This document shows positions 1-8,910 of a stretch of DNA of 45,790 nucleotides, piece by piece (position 1 is the stretch's first letter; each line of letters opens with the position of its first letter). A model generated the notes under the pieces. That model saw nothing but the letters and a program-made list of their open reading frames with translations. It did no database searches and was not told the DNA's origin. This DNA comes from Spirochaetia bacterium. GTDB taxonomy: Bacteria; Spirochaetota; Leptospiria; Leptospirales; Leptonemataceae. The stretch covers positions 1 through 45,790 of the forward strand of contig JAIOPQ010000069.1 in assembly GCA_021413825.1 (NCBI GenBank), written 5' to 3'. Both the position numbers and the translations under genes were made by a program.

Positions 1-557
1 TAAAGAGCAAACAAATCCTACTGGGTTACTACAAACGTCCGGAACTCAATGCAACCATCTTTGACAAGGAAGGATTCTTTGACACCGGCGATATCATGGT
101 TTTGAATCATCGTCAAGAGCTGAGCTTTGCCGGTCGCGCCAAGGATACAATTGCCCTCGGTGGGGGAGAGAACGTTGAGCCAGTTCCAGTCGAAGATCGT
201 CTACTAACGTCTGAATACGTTGACCAGGTAATGGTTGTAGGCGATGACAGAAAGAGTCTGGGTGCACTGATTGTTCCAAACTTTGACCGTGTGCGCGCAA
301 AGCTCCCTGGGATTCCGGAAAAAACTGATCTCTGGAACTACGACAAAACCGTTCGTGAACTATTTAAAGCGGAAATCACACAGCTTATTTCGCGCGACTC
401 GGGATTCAAATCGTTTGAAGTAATTCCTGGCAGTTGTTTCTATCTTGTTCCCAGAAATTTCGATCCGGACACAGAAATGACTCGAACATTGAAACTGAAA
501 CGCCCCGTCATCAAAGAACATTTTGCGCGCGAAATAGACGGTATGTACAAGTCCTGA
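1..557 (+). CDS. Long-chain acyl-CoA synthetase (AMP-binding), C-terminal part
   Basis: The reading frame is open from the left edge (codons in frame with position 3), so the gene starts upstream of the window. The visible C-terminal 184 residues carry AMP-forming ligase landmarks: a G-Y-Y-K stretch, the FFDTGDI motif in which Asp binds the AMP ribose, then GRAKDTIALGGGENVEPVPVE, the hinge region typical of long-chain fatty acyl-CoA synthetases. The family activates fatty acids to acyl-adenylate and then acyl-CoA, usually at the inner face of the membrane. The C-terminal lobe ends with a run of basic residues (TLKLKRPVIKEHF) that holds the usual catalytic-lysine region. The class is certain; chain-length specificity cannot be read. 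Confidence 0.9.
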   Translation, partial: KSKQILLGYYKRPELNATIFDKEGFFDTGDIMVLNHRQELSFAGRAKDTIALGGGENVEPVPVEDRLLTSEYVDQVMVVGDDRKSLGALIVPNFDRVRAKLPGIPEKTDLWNYDKTVRELFKAEITQLISRDSGFKSFEVIPGSCFYLVPRNFDPDTEMTRTLKLKRPVIKEHFAREIDGMYKS

Positions 558-575
558 GACTAAGAGTTGCCAGAA

Positions 576-917
576 TTACTTAAGCTTACCCATAATGCAC
601 ATTGTGGCGTCCTTGCATGAGAGGTTACCCTCAAAGCAGGACGCAAGGTGTTTCTTTTGTTTTGCACAGCCATTCTGACATCCGGTTAGAATGGTATATT
701 TAAACGGTTTGAGTTTCTCGCTGGGAAAAATCTCGGCCAGGCATTGATCAAATTTGCCGCAGATTACTGTGCAATCTCCCTGTGCTGTATCTTCATTCGA
801 TTGCGAATACCAGGTCCGTAGTCGCTGCACACCGGCGAAAACCAGAACAGCAACTACAATCAAGTAGAACGGTAGCATGCTCAAGCGATGCGGCGTTAAG
901 AGAGCTTTAATATTCAT
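576..917 (-). CDS. Small membrane-anchored Cys-rich protein
   Basis: A 113-aa protein if started at the ATG at 917, which gives the N-terminus MNIKALL. A longer in-frame start at 965 lies deeper in the upstream gene and is less likely. One hydrophobic helix (about residues 14-31) is followed by a presumably periplasmic domain with eight cysteines, three near residues 49-60 and five in the last 40 residues, spaced C-x3-C-x6-C and C-x3-C-x8-C-x5-C-x5-C. This suggests a disulfide-stabilised helical mini-domain. It overlaps the end of the glycosyltransferase gene by 11 bp and should be translationally coupled to it. I recognise no characterised function. Similar small Cys-rich proteins occur in Leptospira, but I could not confirm homology. 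Confidence 0.65.
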   Translation of the reverse strand: MNIKALLTPHRLSMLPFYLIVVAVLVFAGVQRLRTWYSQSNEDTAQGDCTVICGKFDQCLAEIFPSEKLKPFKYTILTGCQNGCAKQKKHLASCFEGNLSCKDATMCIMGKLK

Positions 918-2562
918 AATATTCTGCGGTTGCGGTAATTGACCGATTCCGTTTCCAGTATTCAATCACATCGTAGAAATTTAGCCAGCGCTTCCAGATC
1001 GGCCAGCTCTGGCGCTTCGCATAGCCCAGCTCCTGCATTAGAGCTTGCGATGCAAGAAGGTCTTCCGGTTTGTCTGGAATCACAAGCACGGCGCGGGTTC
1101 TATTCGCGCAATGCACGGGACTGCCAGGCACACTCACCTGGATGCTGGCATCTGGCCTGAGCACTTTAAGATCCATTCCATCCCAGGTCTCAGATGATAT
1201 GACGCAAAGCTGGTTTGAAAACCCCCGTGCTCTTGATACGGGGATCACTTCGTGATTCAGTTGTGGATAAAGAATTAGCTGAACAACAAGTATTAGAAGA
1301 ATGCCAGATAGGCTCATCAACTTCAACGCAGGATTCTGCGTCAGAAACGCCGGTCGTTTGGAAGCAGGAAGAAACAGACCTATCAAAACAAGCGCGGGAA
1401 GAACCAGCCCAAATGAAATCCACGAACCAGAAACCGAGTAGCTCACGCCAGCCAGAGCGACTGCAATACTTGCAGACAGATATAAACTTGGCTTAGCCCA
1501 GGATTCAAGTACGCGAAGATCCCGCAGGGCCATTGGGATTGCGGCAAACAACAGCGGCATGAAGGGCAAGCCGTAGTACGCAGCCTTACGATTTGGAATC
1601 ACGTGCAGCAGCGTAGTGAGTACGACTGTGATCAGGAGCAATCGGCCAATTAGTTGTGAAATATTACGAATGTCCTGACGCCTGAAACTCTGAATGAACG
1701 CTCCTAGCAAGATCAAAGTCCAGGGGAATGTGTATGTAAGCCAGCCTACAAATAGACGTGCTTCCGACTGGTCCTCCTGGGAGAATTTCCCAAGGTTTTC
1801 AATTTCAAAGAAATAACCCAGCAATCGCCTGCCATCTCCGTTTGATTGGAAGTTTAGACTCAGTATCCAGAAAAGTGCCGGCAAGATTGCAATAAGCGAA
1901 TACACTATTCCCGTGCGAACGATGGGCCAGAGTAGATGCTTTCCTTTCCAGGAAACAGGATTTGCAGAGAACCGGAAGAAGCGCATAGCAGCCCAGGTAA
2001 GCAGGAAGATAGCGCTGTAGACCAAGAAGATTGGCCCTTTGAATAGAAAGGCAATCCCTGAAACCAGGGCCGCAGATACAAGCGCCCAGATAGAATTCGT
2101 TCGATAGAAAATCAAAAACAGATGAACAAACAAAACAAAGAAGAATGCCATGCCCTGCTCCATCATGAGCAATCGTGCAAACTTCATAACTCCGATCGTG
2201 CACAAATACGCCAGGGCAGAAACGAACGCAGCCCAGCGAGCCACGCCCCAGTAAACCATGAGGTAATAAATGAGAACGACTGTCCCCATTCCAAATAGCA
2301 CGGAGGGCATGCGCGCACCAAGGAGTGAATGGCCAAACAGAGATTCTGTTGCCATACCAGCCCAGAAGAGCAGGGGCGGTTTATAATAATTTGGAATCCC
2401 ATCAAGGACAGGAATCAGGTATGATTTCGCGTACAGACTTTCCTGAACGGTTACGATGTGCATAGCTTCATCACCCTGGCCGGGGCTATCTTTCCCGCCG
2501 GTTCCCGGAAGCAGGAAAATCAACGAAAACAAAAGAAGCAGAGACGGTGCTAGGTGCTTCAT
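907..2562 (-). CDS. ArnT/PMT-like membrane glycosyltransferase (GT39/GT83 type)
   Basis: A 551-aa polytopic protein. After the first hydrophobic helix comes the family signature: Asp31-Glu32 in the first periplasmic loop (GQGDEA), the acid expected to contact the acceptor, and the N-Y-Y-K-P-P-L stretch at about 58-64, typical of ArnT/PMT_2 proteins that transfer a sugar from a polyprenyl-phosphate donor to lipid or protein at the outer face of the inner membrane. About ten more hydrophobic helices follow, then a soluble C-terminal domain from about residue 450. The substrate cannot be read from the sequence; lipid A or protein are both possible. The ATG has no Shine-Dalgarno sequence: it is directly preceded by TATAAT within CTAGTATAATATG. 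A Cys-rich small gene overlaps its 3' end. Confidence 0.82.
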   Translation of the reverse strand: MKHLAPSLLLLFSLIFLLPGTGGKDSPGQGDEAMHIVTVQESLYAKSYLIPVLDGIPNYYKPPLLFWAGMATESLFGHSLLGARMPSVLFGMGTVVLIYYLMVYWGVARWAAFVSALAYLCTIGVMKFARLLMMEQGMAFFFVLFVHLFLIFYRTNSIWALVSAALVSGIAFLFKGPIFLVYSAIFLLTWAAMRFFRFSANPVSWKGKHLLWPIVRTGIVYSLIAILPALFWILSLNFQSNGDGRRLLGYFFEIENLGKFSQEDQSEARLFVGWLTYTFPWTLILLGAFIQSFRRQDIRNISQLIGRLLLITVVLTTLLHVIPNRKAAYYGLPFMPLLFAAIPMALRDLRVLESWAKPSLYLSASIAVALAGVSYSVSGSWISFGLVLPALVLIGLFLPASKRPAFLTQNPALKLMSLSGILLILVVQLILYPQLNHEVIPVSRARGFSNQLCVISSETWDGMDLKVLRPDASIQVSVPGSPVHCANRTRAVLVIPDKPEDLLASQALMQELGYAKRQSWPIWKRWLNFYDVIEYWKRNRSITATAEYYEY

Positions 2563-2693
2563 ATTATACTAGTATGGTGGAAATATAATTGAAAAACCAC
2601 AAAGTGTCATACTTTTTTCGCCACCAGTTGAGTCAAAATACACCCGCAATTTACGACTTGACGTAGGGAATTTTTTAGCGGGGGATGGTCACA

Positions 2694-4409
2694 ATGCCCG
2701 ATATTAACAATCCGCTTATCGTACAATCAGATCGTAGCATGCTGCTCGAAGTCGACCATGAACTGTTCGATGCCTGCCGAGCAGCAGTTAGTCGCTTCGC
2801 CGAGCTTGAAAAAAGCCCTGAGTATCTTCACACCTACAGAGTCACACCGCTGTCACTCTGGAACGCAGCCTCAAGTGGAATGAGCGCGGAAGAAATTGTA
2901 GCGGCTCTTGAACAGTATTCTAGATATCCGGTGCCCAAGAACGTAATTGCAGAAGTCCGGGAACAGATTTCTCGCTACGGCAAGGTTAAACTGATTAAGG
3001 AAGAAGACGGGACTCTTCTAATTATTTCAAACGAGCGAGCGTTCCTGAATGAAATCGCAATGCATAGAAACGTGCAGCCTTTTATAGAAGGAAGACGCGG
3101 TGATAGCATTATTGTAAAAAAACAATACCGGGGTCATATCAAGCAGGCATTGATCAAAATCGGCTATCCGGTAGAAGATCTGGCGGGATACGACGAAGGT
3201 GCCAAATACGGGTTCAATTTCCGTGGCACAACGTTATCCGGCAAGACCTTTGGAATGCGCGACTACCAGCGCAAATCGGTTGAAGTTTTCCATGCATCGG
3301 GTGCACGCGAAGGCGGATCAGGCGTAATTGTACTGCCCTGCGGTGCCGGAAAGACAATCGTTGGAATTGGCGTAATGCAAATTGTGGGTGCACAGACCCT
3401 GATTCTTGTTACAAACACACTTTCAATCCGTCAGTGGAAGAACGAAATTCTGGACAAGACGGATATCCCGGAAGAAGACATTGGCGAATACTCTGGCGAA
3501 AAGAAAGAGATAAAGCCGATTACAATTGCAACCTACAATATCATAACCCACCGCAAGAAGAAAGACGGAAACTTCACTCACTTCGATATCTTTAGCGCGA
3601 ACAACTGGGGACTCATCGTATATGATGAAGTGCATCTCCTGCCAGCTCCCGTATTCCGCATGACGTCTGAACTTCAGGCTAAGCGCAGGCTCGGTCTAAC
3701 CGCTACCCTTGTGCGCGAAGATGGTCTGGAAGAAGACGTATTTTCACTCATTGGGCCCAAAAAGTACGATGTGCCCTGGAAGGATCTTGAGAAGAGCGCA
3801 TACATCGCAACTGCAAAATGCATCGAGATCCGTGTGGACATGGACGAAGAGCTTCGTACTAAATACGGAATCGCAGATGATCGCGAAAAGTATCGCCTGG
3901 CCAGTGAGAACCCGGAAAAAATTCGAGTAATCGAACGAATCCTTGATGAGCATGGAAGACACAACCTGCTGATCATTGGCCAGTACCTTGATCAGCTCGA
4001 TAAGCTTGCAGCGCATTTTAAATTCCCGTTGATTACTGGAAAAACGCCGCTAATGGAACGCGAAACGCTCTATACGGGATTTCGCACCGGAAAGGTGCCG
4101 TGCTTGATTGTGTCAAGAGTGGCTAACTTCTCAATTGACCTTCCCGATGCATCGGTTGCAATTCAGGTGAGTGGAACGTTTGGATCACGCCAGGAAGAAG
4201 CGCAGAGGCTAGGTCGTGTGCTTCGTCCAAAGCCTGATGATAACATGGCGTATTTTTACTCACTTGTAAGCCGCGACACAACGGAAGAACGCTTTGGTCA
4301 GAACCGTCAATTGTTCCTTACAGAACAAGGCTACGAATATCAGATCTTTACGTTTGAGCAGTACAGAGAACTGGACGGCAAAGCAAAGGAAACAATTCTC
4401 AGCCGCTAG
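2694..4409 (+). CDS. XPB/ERCC3-type superfamily 2 DNA helicase
   Basis: A 571-aa protein when started at the ATG at 2694. That start is preferred over the ATG at 2685 because GGGGGA (2680-2685) then lies 8 nt upstream; with 2685 the purine run would touch the start codon. The N-terminal domain (about 10-180) resembles the XPB damage-recognition region. Then come the Q-motif region MRDYQRKSVEVF, Walker A PCGAGKT (about 215-221), DEVH box (about 311-314), LTAT motif III and, next to it, the XPB-specific RED motif (VREDG). Motif VI QRLGRVLRP is near the end. Bacterial XPB proteins are 3'-5' helicases of DNA repair or transcription-coupled processes, found in mycobacteria and spirochaetes. The length is normal for the bacterial form and all motifs look intact. 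Confidence 0.93.
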   Translation: MPDINNPLIVQSDRSMLLEVDHELFDACRAAVSRFAELEKSPEYLHTYRVTPLSLWNAASSGMSAEEIVAALEQYSRYPVPKNVIAEVREQISRYGKVKLIKEEDGTLLIISNERAFLNEIAMHRNVQPFIEGRRGDSIIVKKQYRGHIKQALIKIGYPVEDLAGYDEGAKYGFNFRGTTLSGKTFGMRDYQRKSVEVFHASGAREGGSGVIVLPCGAGKTIVGIGVMQIVGAQTLILVTNTLSIRQWKNEILDKTDIPEEDIGEYSGEKKEIKPITIATYNIITHRKKKDGNFTHFDIFSANNWGLIVYDEVHLLPAPVFRMTSELQAKRRLGLTATLVREDGLEEDVFSLIGPKKYDVPWKDLEKSAYIATAKCIEIRVDMDEELRTKYGIADDREKYRLASENPEKIRVIERILDEHGRHNLLIIGQYLDQLDKLAAHFKFPLITGKTPLMERETLYTGFRTGKVPCLIVSRVANFSIDLPDASVAIQVSGTFGSRQEEAQRLGRVLRPKPDDNMAYFYSLVSRDTTEERFGQNRQLFLTEQGYEYQIFTFEQYRELDGKAKETILSR

Positions 4410-4438
4410 TAAGCGACAGCGCGGTAGGAGTAAAATAT

Positions 4439-5716
4439 TTGGATCACACAATCCATGACCTCTTACGGTCGCGCGAAGCGCGTGCCCTACGCCTCTCCAT
4501 TTATGGGCATATGGTAATTCTCATGCTCATGGGAATCATTGCGGCGATAGTTTCGCAGTCTGCATTTGAAGTACGTTATACGACCATGGTCTGCCTTGTA
4601 GAACTCGGTTTGCTTGGCGCAATACTCATTCCTGTAAGAAAAGAAAAATGGTTAACCGGTTCCGGAATCCTAATTGCAACCCTTGACGCTTTAACTGTAG
4701 CAGTTCTGCCGTTTCTCTGGTATGCGGCCGCTGGAGGAGACGCCGTGCCCCGCGCCTACTTTGTTAAATCCATTTCCCTTGTTGGCCTTTCTCTGGTAGT
4801 CATGGTTGCAAACGCCGTTGCACTCAGACCCCTTTTCATAGTTGTAATCACGGTCGAATCTTGTATTACACACCTGGGTTTACTCTGGTATGCATTGTCA
4901 GATCCTCGCAGTGTAGTTGGCAATAGCTGGGTTGACACCATGCTGGGCCCCATTGTAAACGTTGGTTACTACGTAAGCATTGTAATTCAAATAGCAGTCA
5001 CCGGTGCTCTTCTGGCCTTCATCGCCGCGCGAGCAAGAAAGATAATCGTTGGGGCAATCCAGATGGAGCGACTCAACGGCCATATCGGAAGATATTTTTC
5101 TCCGCGTGTGCGCCAGGAACTAACATCGGCCGGGTCTGAATTTTTTAAGCCAGGGGGCAAGGAACAGGAAATCGTAGTCTTATTTTCTGACATCCGTGGC
5201 TTTACGGCGCTCAGTGAGCGCATTGGTCCCGCCGCCGTTGTTGCTTTACTATCCGAATATCAAAAACTGATGCTTGATATTATTTTTAAATACGGTGGCA
5301 CCCTGGACAAGTTTATAGGCGACGCAATCTTTGCGACCTTTGGAACACCCGAGCCCGCTGCGGACGATTCAGATCGCGCACTTGCATGTGCTATCGAGAT
5401 GATGCAAACCCTTGATACCTGGAACGCATCCAGGCGCGCAACCGGGGGAATAGAAATTATTACAGGCACCGGCCTGCACGCTGGACCAGCAATTGTAGGA
5501 AACATTGGTTCGGAGGAACGCCTTGAGTACACCGTGATTGGTGACACAGTAAACACAGCAAGCCGCGTAGAATCCGCTACTAAGAAACTGCAAAAACGAA
5601 TTCTGCTGACGGGTAGCGTCAAAGAACGACTCAATCAGGCATTCCCTCTTGTAAGTGTTGGAAACGTAATGCTACGCGGTAAAACAAAGGCAATCCATCT
5701 GTATGAAGTCGCTTAA
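4439..5716 (+). CDS. Membrane-bound class III adenylate cyclase
   Basis: A 425-aa protein starting at TTG 4439, chosen because TAGGAG (4425-4430) lies 8 nt upstream and no ATG fits. Six hydrophobic helices (about residues 20-195) form a membrane module. A short linker with a R-Y-F-S-P sequence, typical of spirochaete and mycobacterial cyclases, leads to the catalytic domain (about 240-425). Metal-binding aspartates are Asp251 (FSDIRGF) and Asp295 (KFIGDA). Lys291 and Asp369 (VIGDT) match adenine specificity, and Asn372 and Arg376 the transition-state residues, so it should make cAMP as a homodimer. It lies 29 bp after the helicase gene and may share its transcript. No sensor domain other than the membrane module is visible. 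Confidence 0.93.
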   Translation: MDHTIHDLLRSREARALRLSIYGHMVILMLMGIIAAIVSQSAFEVRYTTMVCLVELGLLGAILIPVRKEKWLTGSGILIATLDALTVAVLPFLWYAAAGGDAVPRAYFVKSISLVGLSLVVMVANAVALRPLFIVVITVESCITHLGLLWYALSDPRSVVGNSWVDTMLGPIVNVGYYVSIVIQIAVTGALLAFIAARARKIIVGAIQMERLNGHIGRYFSPRVRQELTSAGSEFFKPGGKEQEIVVLFSDIRGFTALSERIGPAAVVALLSEYQKLMLDIIFKYGGTLDKFIGDAIFATFGTPEPAADDSDRALACAIEMMQTLDTWNASRRATGGIEIITGTGLHAGPAIVGNIGSEERLEYTVIGDTVNTASRVESATKKLQKRILLTGSVKERLNQAFPLVSVGNVMLRGKTKAIHLYEVA

Positions 5717-5850
5717 CGTTATGCACTAAGAGTTTCGTGGATGCCTGCGGTCCAGAGCCAGCCATTGCTGTGTATTTCCAAAATTCCAGGCGACTTGTTC
5801 TGCTAAATCTCAGCTGTACCTGGTTTAAAAGCATTTGACGAAGACCTGTT

Positions 5851-6192
5851 TTGCCTCAAAGTGACCGTGTGGCATCGTTTGCACGCACAACGGCAGTCCT
5901 TGCCTTATTGTTGCTGGGTGGAAACCTGGCGCTCGCCAGCCATACGCTCCTGCCCACTTCAAGTTCCACCGAGGCTATCTGCGGTCACGGTTTCGGCAGC
6001 GGGCAACCGCAAGTACAGGCAAAATCGGCTGAAAAAGCTCTGCCAACTCCGGAAAGTCTCCGCCTGGTTCTTTGCCCTTCTGAGCGTCTAATTGTCAATT
6101 TTGCATCGTCCTTCAGTCAATCCAGCCCTGTAGCCCCCCTAACGCGGCTCCAGTTCCTGGCCCTGTCCATACGCGGCCCACCTCGCTCCTAA
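5851..6192 (+). CDS. Small secreted protein at head of the MbnPH operon
   Basis: A 113-aa ORF from TTG 5851; GTG 5869 is an alternative, and neither has a strong ribosome-binding site (GAAG 7 nt before 5851 is the best). A positively charged start and the hydrophobic stretch AVLALLLLGGNLALA (about 15-29) form a signal peptide. The mature part has only two cysteines (C44, C75) and ends in SIRGPPRS. Short secreted proteins with such a Pro-Pro tail often sit in copper gene clusters (DUF2946-like layout), but the similarity here is one of layout only. It is separated by 38 bp from the MbnP-like gene and in the same direction. Function unknown. Reality as a gene is supported by the signal peptide and position, not by homology. 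Confidence 0.5.
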   Translation: MPQSDRVASFARTTAVLALLLLGGNLALASHTLLPTSSSTEAICGHGFGSGQPQVQAKSAEKALPTPESLRLVLCPSERLIVNFASSFSQSSPVAPLTRLQFLALSIRGPPRS

Positions 6193-6217
6193 AAGATCTC
6201 AATTAGTTTAGATTTTT

Positions 6218-6230
6218 TAGGAGAAATTAT
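6218..6230 (+). promoter_or_regulatory. Ribosome-binding site of the MbnP-like gene
   Basis: TAGGAGAAATTAT directly before the ATG at 6231, with AGGAG 7-8 nt upstream of it, fixes this start. The AT-rich leader before it (about 6195-6217) contrasts with its surroundings and could carry a -10 element, but no convincing -35 is seen. Confidence 0.6.
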
Positions 6231-7109
6231 ATGTACAGATTCATAGCCCACGCGTTGGGCCTCACGCTCATAGCGAGCGCGCTCAATTGCAACTATCTTC
6301 AAACAAAGGACTCAGATAACAACCAGACCATGGCCCTATTGGCGCTGGCAATGATGTCTGGTAGCTCGTCCCAGACCATTCCACTTTCGCTCGTGTCCAG
6401 TTCATCGCAAGTTCGCTGCGGGGGAACTTTTAGCATTGGGGCAACAAGCAATATACAGCCACAGGATTTAAGATTCTTCATCTCTGACGTTTCTATGATT
6501 CTGCCAGGTGGGCAGAAAGTCGCGGTCAACCTGGCTACAGACGGTGTGTGGCAGTACGACAATGCAGCCCTCCTCGATTTTGAGGACGCAACGGGAACGT
6601 GCGCTGGCGGTGTACGCACAAGCCAGACCAATACAAGCATTCGCCTGGCTTCCACTCCTTCTGCAACGTATCAGGGAATTGAGTTCACGCTGGGACTGCC
6701 GCAACGTCTGAATCAGGTGAACAATGCTACTGCTCCCTCACCGCTTAACGTTAGTGGAATGTATTGGGCATGGGCTTCCGGTTATAAGTTCACGCGAATT
6801 GAATTTGTCTCGGGTGGAACGCATCAAACACATATAGGCGGTTCTGGAACCTGTACATCGCCAGCTGCCTGCACTAAACCAATGGCAGCGACTATAACGG
6901 TGCAACCTTCCGGGGGCTTTAATCCCGCCACACAAACCCTGGCGTTGGATCTAAATCAAATGTACTCTGGTGGGTATACGGCTGGAACTGGCGTTATGTG
7001 CATGCCAGGTTCGGGAACCGGCGCATGCGATGCGATGATCGCAAACATCGGACTAAATGCGACTACGGGCGCGTCCACTGGATCGCAGATTGCATTTAGC
7101 GTAAAATAG
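6231..7109 (+). CDS. mbnP: MbnP-like copper-associated lipoprotein
   Basis: A 292-aa lipoprotein: signal peptide with lipobox A-S-A-L-N-C, lipidated Cys20, then an acidic linker. From residue 50 the protein follows the MbnP family (TIGR04052-like): F-F-I-S-D-V (83-87), D-G-V-W-Q (104-108), ALLDFEDATGTCAGG (113-127), YQGIEFTLGLP (147-157), APSPLNVSGMYWAWASGYKF (168-187), then H-I-G-G-S-G-T-C and a second Cys pair. In Methylosinus MbnP is a periplasmic copper-binding protein in which a Trp is oxidised to kynurenine by its di-haem partner MbnH. Candidate tryptophans here are W107, W179 and W181. The next gene encodes the MbnH-like partner, which strongly supports the call. Lipidation is a difference from a freely soluble MbnP. 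Confidence 0.9.
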   Translation: MYRFIAHALGLTLIASALNCNYLQTKDSDNNQTMALLALAMMSGSSSQTIPLSLVSSSSQVRCGGTFSIGATSNIQPQDLRFFISDVSMILPGGQKVAVNLATDGVWQYDNAALLDFEDATGTCAGGVRTSQTNTSIRLASTPSATYQGIEFTLGLPQRLNQVNNATAPSPLNVSGMYWAWASGYKFTRIEFVSGGTHQTHIGGSGTCTSPAACTKPMAATITVQPSGGFNPATQTLALDLNQMYSGGYTAGTGVMCMPGSGTGACDAMIANIGLNATTGASTGSQIAFSVK

Positions 7110-7118
7110 AGGAACCCT

Positions 7119-8342
7119 ATGAAGCCACTATTTAACCGATCAAAGCTACTCGTAATCTTGTTTGGATTTTGCCTGGCATTCGCCTGCAAGAAGAAGGATT
7201 CCGATGAGAGCAGTTTGCTTTTACTGGCGCTGGCGCTGCGATCGAATAGTGGCTGTCCCACTTACGCGTGGAATTTACCCTCCAGTGTTCCAACTCCAAG
7301 TGTTCCTGGAGAAAATTGTATCACGGCCGCAAAAGTTGAACTGGGCCGTCATCTGTTTTACGACAAAAGGCTTTCCGGAAACGAATCCATGTCCTGTGCA
7401 TCCTGCCATCAGCAGCAATTTGCTTTTTCAGATCGCAAGGTCACTCCAAATGGAATCGCACCTCCAAATGATTTGCTCGCAAGAAACTCCCAACAATTGG
7501 TCAATGTTGCCTACAACACCAAACTCACCTGGATCAACCCGAATTTGGCCTCACTGGAAATCCAATCGCGCGTCCCATTGTTTGCGGAAACACCAGTTGA
7601 ACTCGGTTTAACCGGTACTGGCTATCTGGACAAGCTGGCTAACCAATCCTACTATCGATCTTTGTTTAGCGCTGCATTTGGAAGCGAAACAATAAATGAA
7701 CAGAACGTGCGCTACGCTCTCGCGAGCTTTCAGAGAACTATGCTTTCGTTCAACTCTCCCTACGATAAATTCACCAGAGGTCAGGGAAGTCTTTCTTCTG
7801 ATGCTATTGCAGGGGCAGATTTATTCTTTGGTGAAACGGCCGAATGCTTCCATTGCCACGGCGGCTTCAATTTCACTGACACAACGTTGCATAGCCAGAG
7901 CGTCTTTACTGAGTTCGCCTATCATGACAACGGAATTCATTCAACCACTTATTACAATGGCCTGTCCTCCGACAAACGCGGGTTATACGACATTACGCAC
8001 CTTGCTACCGACGTTGGCAAAGTTAAAGCGCCTACGCTCAGAAACGTCGGTCTTAGTTATCCATATATGCACGATGGCAGTTTTACTTGCACCGTTGCAA
8101 ATCCAGTTACACAGCCAGACGCCTGTGCGCGCGAGGCTCTCGACAACATAATTCTGAATAACTACATGGCCGGGGGCGCAACACCCTCGAACAAAGACAC
8201 GGCACTCATTCGACCGTTTAGTATTACCGGTACGCAACGCCAGCAGCTAGTTGAGTTTCTGATGTCTTTGACGGATTCCGAGTTCATAGGCAACAGTAAT
8301 CTGGCCAATCCACGCAGTTCGGATCCAAACTTTGGGCCGTAA
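7119..8342 (+). CDS. mbnH: MbnH-like di-haem c peroxidase (MauG family)
   Basis: A 407-aa lipoprotein candidate (signal peptide ending L-A-F-A-C, Cys23, then KKKD) with two CXXCH haem c sites: CASCH at 93-97 and CFHCH at 243-247. Between and after them are typical cytochrome c peroxidase/MauG blocks: VELGRHLFYDKRLSGN, D-R-K-V-T-P-N-G, ARNSQQLVNVAYN, and near the end KAPTLRNVGLSYPYMHDGSF. MbnH enzymes use peroxide and a high-valent di-haem state to oxidise a Trp of MbnP to kynurenine. It starts 9 bp after the MbnP-like stop, so the two are surely cotranscribed. The expected maturation needs cytochrome c assembly factors; a CcmH-like gene follows immediately. No methanobactin biosynthesis genes are in the window. 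Confidence 0.92.
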   Translation: MKPLFNRSKLLVILFGFCLAFACKKKDSDESSLLLLALALRSNSGCPTYAWNLPSSVPTPSVPGENCITAAKVELGRHLFYDKRLSGNESMSCASCHQQQFAFSDRKVTPNGIAPPNDLLARNSQQLVNVAYNTKLTWINPNLASLEIQSRVPLFAETPVELGLTGTGYLDKLANQSYYRSLFSAAFGSETINEQNVRYALASFQRTMLSFNSPYDKFTRGQGSLSSDAIAGADLFFGETAECFHCHGGFNFTDTTLHSQSVFTEFAYHDNGIHSTTYYNGLSSDKRGLYDITHLATDVGKVKAPTLRNVGLSYPYMHDGSFTCTVANPVTQPDACAREALDNIILNNYMAGGATPSNKDTALIRPFSITGTQRQQLVEFLMSLTDSEFIGNSNLANPRSSDPNFGP

Positions 8343-8352
8343 GAAAAGCGTG

Positions 8353-8910
8353 ATGCAAATACAAAGACTCCTTCCAATTCCTATACTCGTTATCTGGAGT
8401 GTTTCTCTGGCTGCTGAGCGCTCTCCGGGACGATTGAGCAGCGCGGCTCAACGGCATACATTCACAGCCGTAAGCGGACGACTAAATTGTTTTTGCGGAT
8501 GCCATGGCCTCGTTCGTGACTGCCAACACATTGACGACGGATGCTTTGCAGTACAGGCCGCGCTTTTTCTAGAAACGCGTATCGTTGAGGGGATGACAGA
8601 AGATCAAATACTTCAGGGCTTTGTTCATGGATTTGGAGAACGCGTCCACTCCGATCCCCAGTTGTTCAGGCTAGAACAAATCGGTAGACGTGATCTAATT
8701 GACGGTTTTGTAAATGGATTCGGTTCCCGGATTCTTTACACGGAGCCGTCGTATTGGCCAATTGTAACACTCATCGTTTTGCTATCCCTGGCGTTTCTCT
8801 TTATTTTGCGAGTTTTGTCGAAGCGCACCATGCCTGGTCCTTTTCAACGCTCATCCAATTCAAAACTTGATCCTGCATTGGCCCAAAGACTCCGGGACCT
8901 GGACATATGA
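8353..8910 (+). CDS. CcmH-like membrane-anchored thiol protein
   Basis: A 185-aa protein from ATG 8353; GTG 8350 is possible, and the TTG at 8332 lies inside the upstream gene. There is a signal peptide (to about A21), then a thiol region with C46, C48, C50, C57 and C64 (L-N-C-F-C-G-C). The helical stretch ETRIVEGMTEDQILQGFVHGFG resembles the three-helix domain of CcmH/NrfF, the reductant of apocytochrome c thiols. A C-terminal membrane helix (about 136-156) and basic tail follow, as in CcmH. Unlike CcmH (one CXXC) it has a C-x-C-x-C cluster. The G-F-V-x-G-F-G-x-R segment occurs twice (89-97 and 118-126). By position it may reduce the MbnH haem cysteines or hold copper; which is undecided. 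Confidence 0.6.
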   Translation: MQIQRLLPIPILVIWSVSLAAERSPGRLSSAAQRHTFTAVSGRLNCFCGCHGLVRDCQHIDDGCFAVQAALFLETRIVEGMTEDQILQGFVHGFGERVHSDPQLFRLEQIGRRDLIDGFVNGFGSRILYTEPSYWPIVTLIVLLSLAFLFILRVLSKRTMPGPFQRSSNSKLDPALAQRLRDLDI

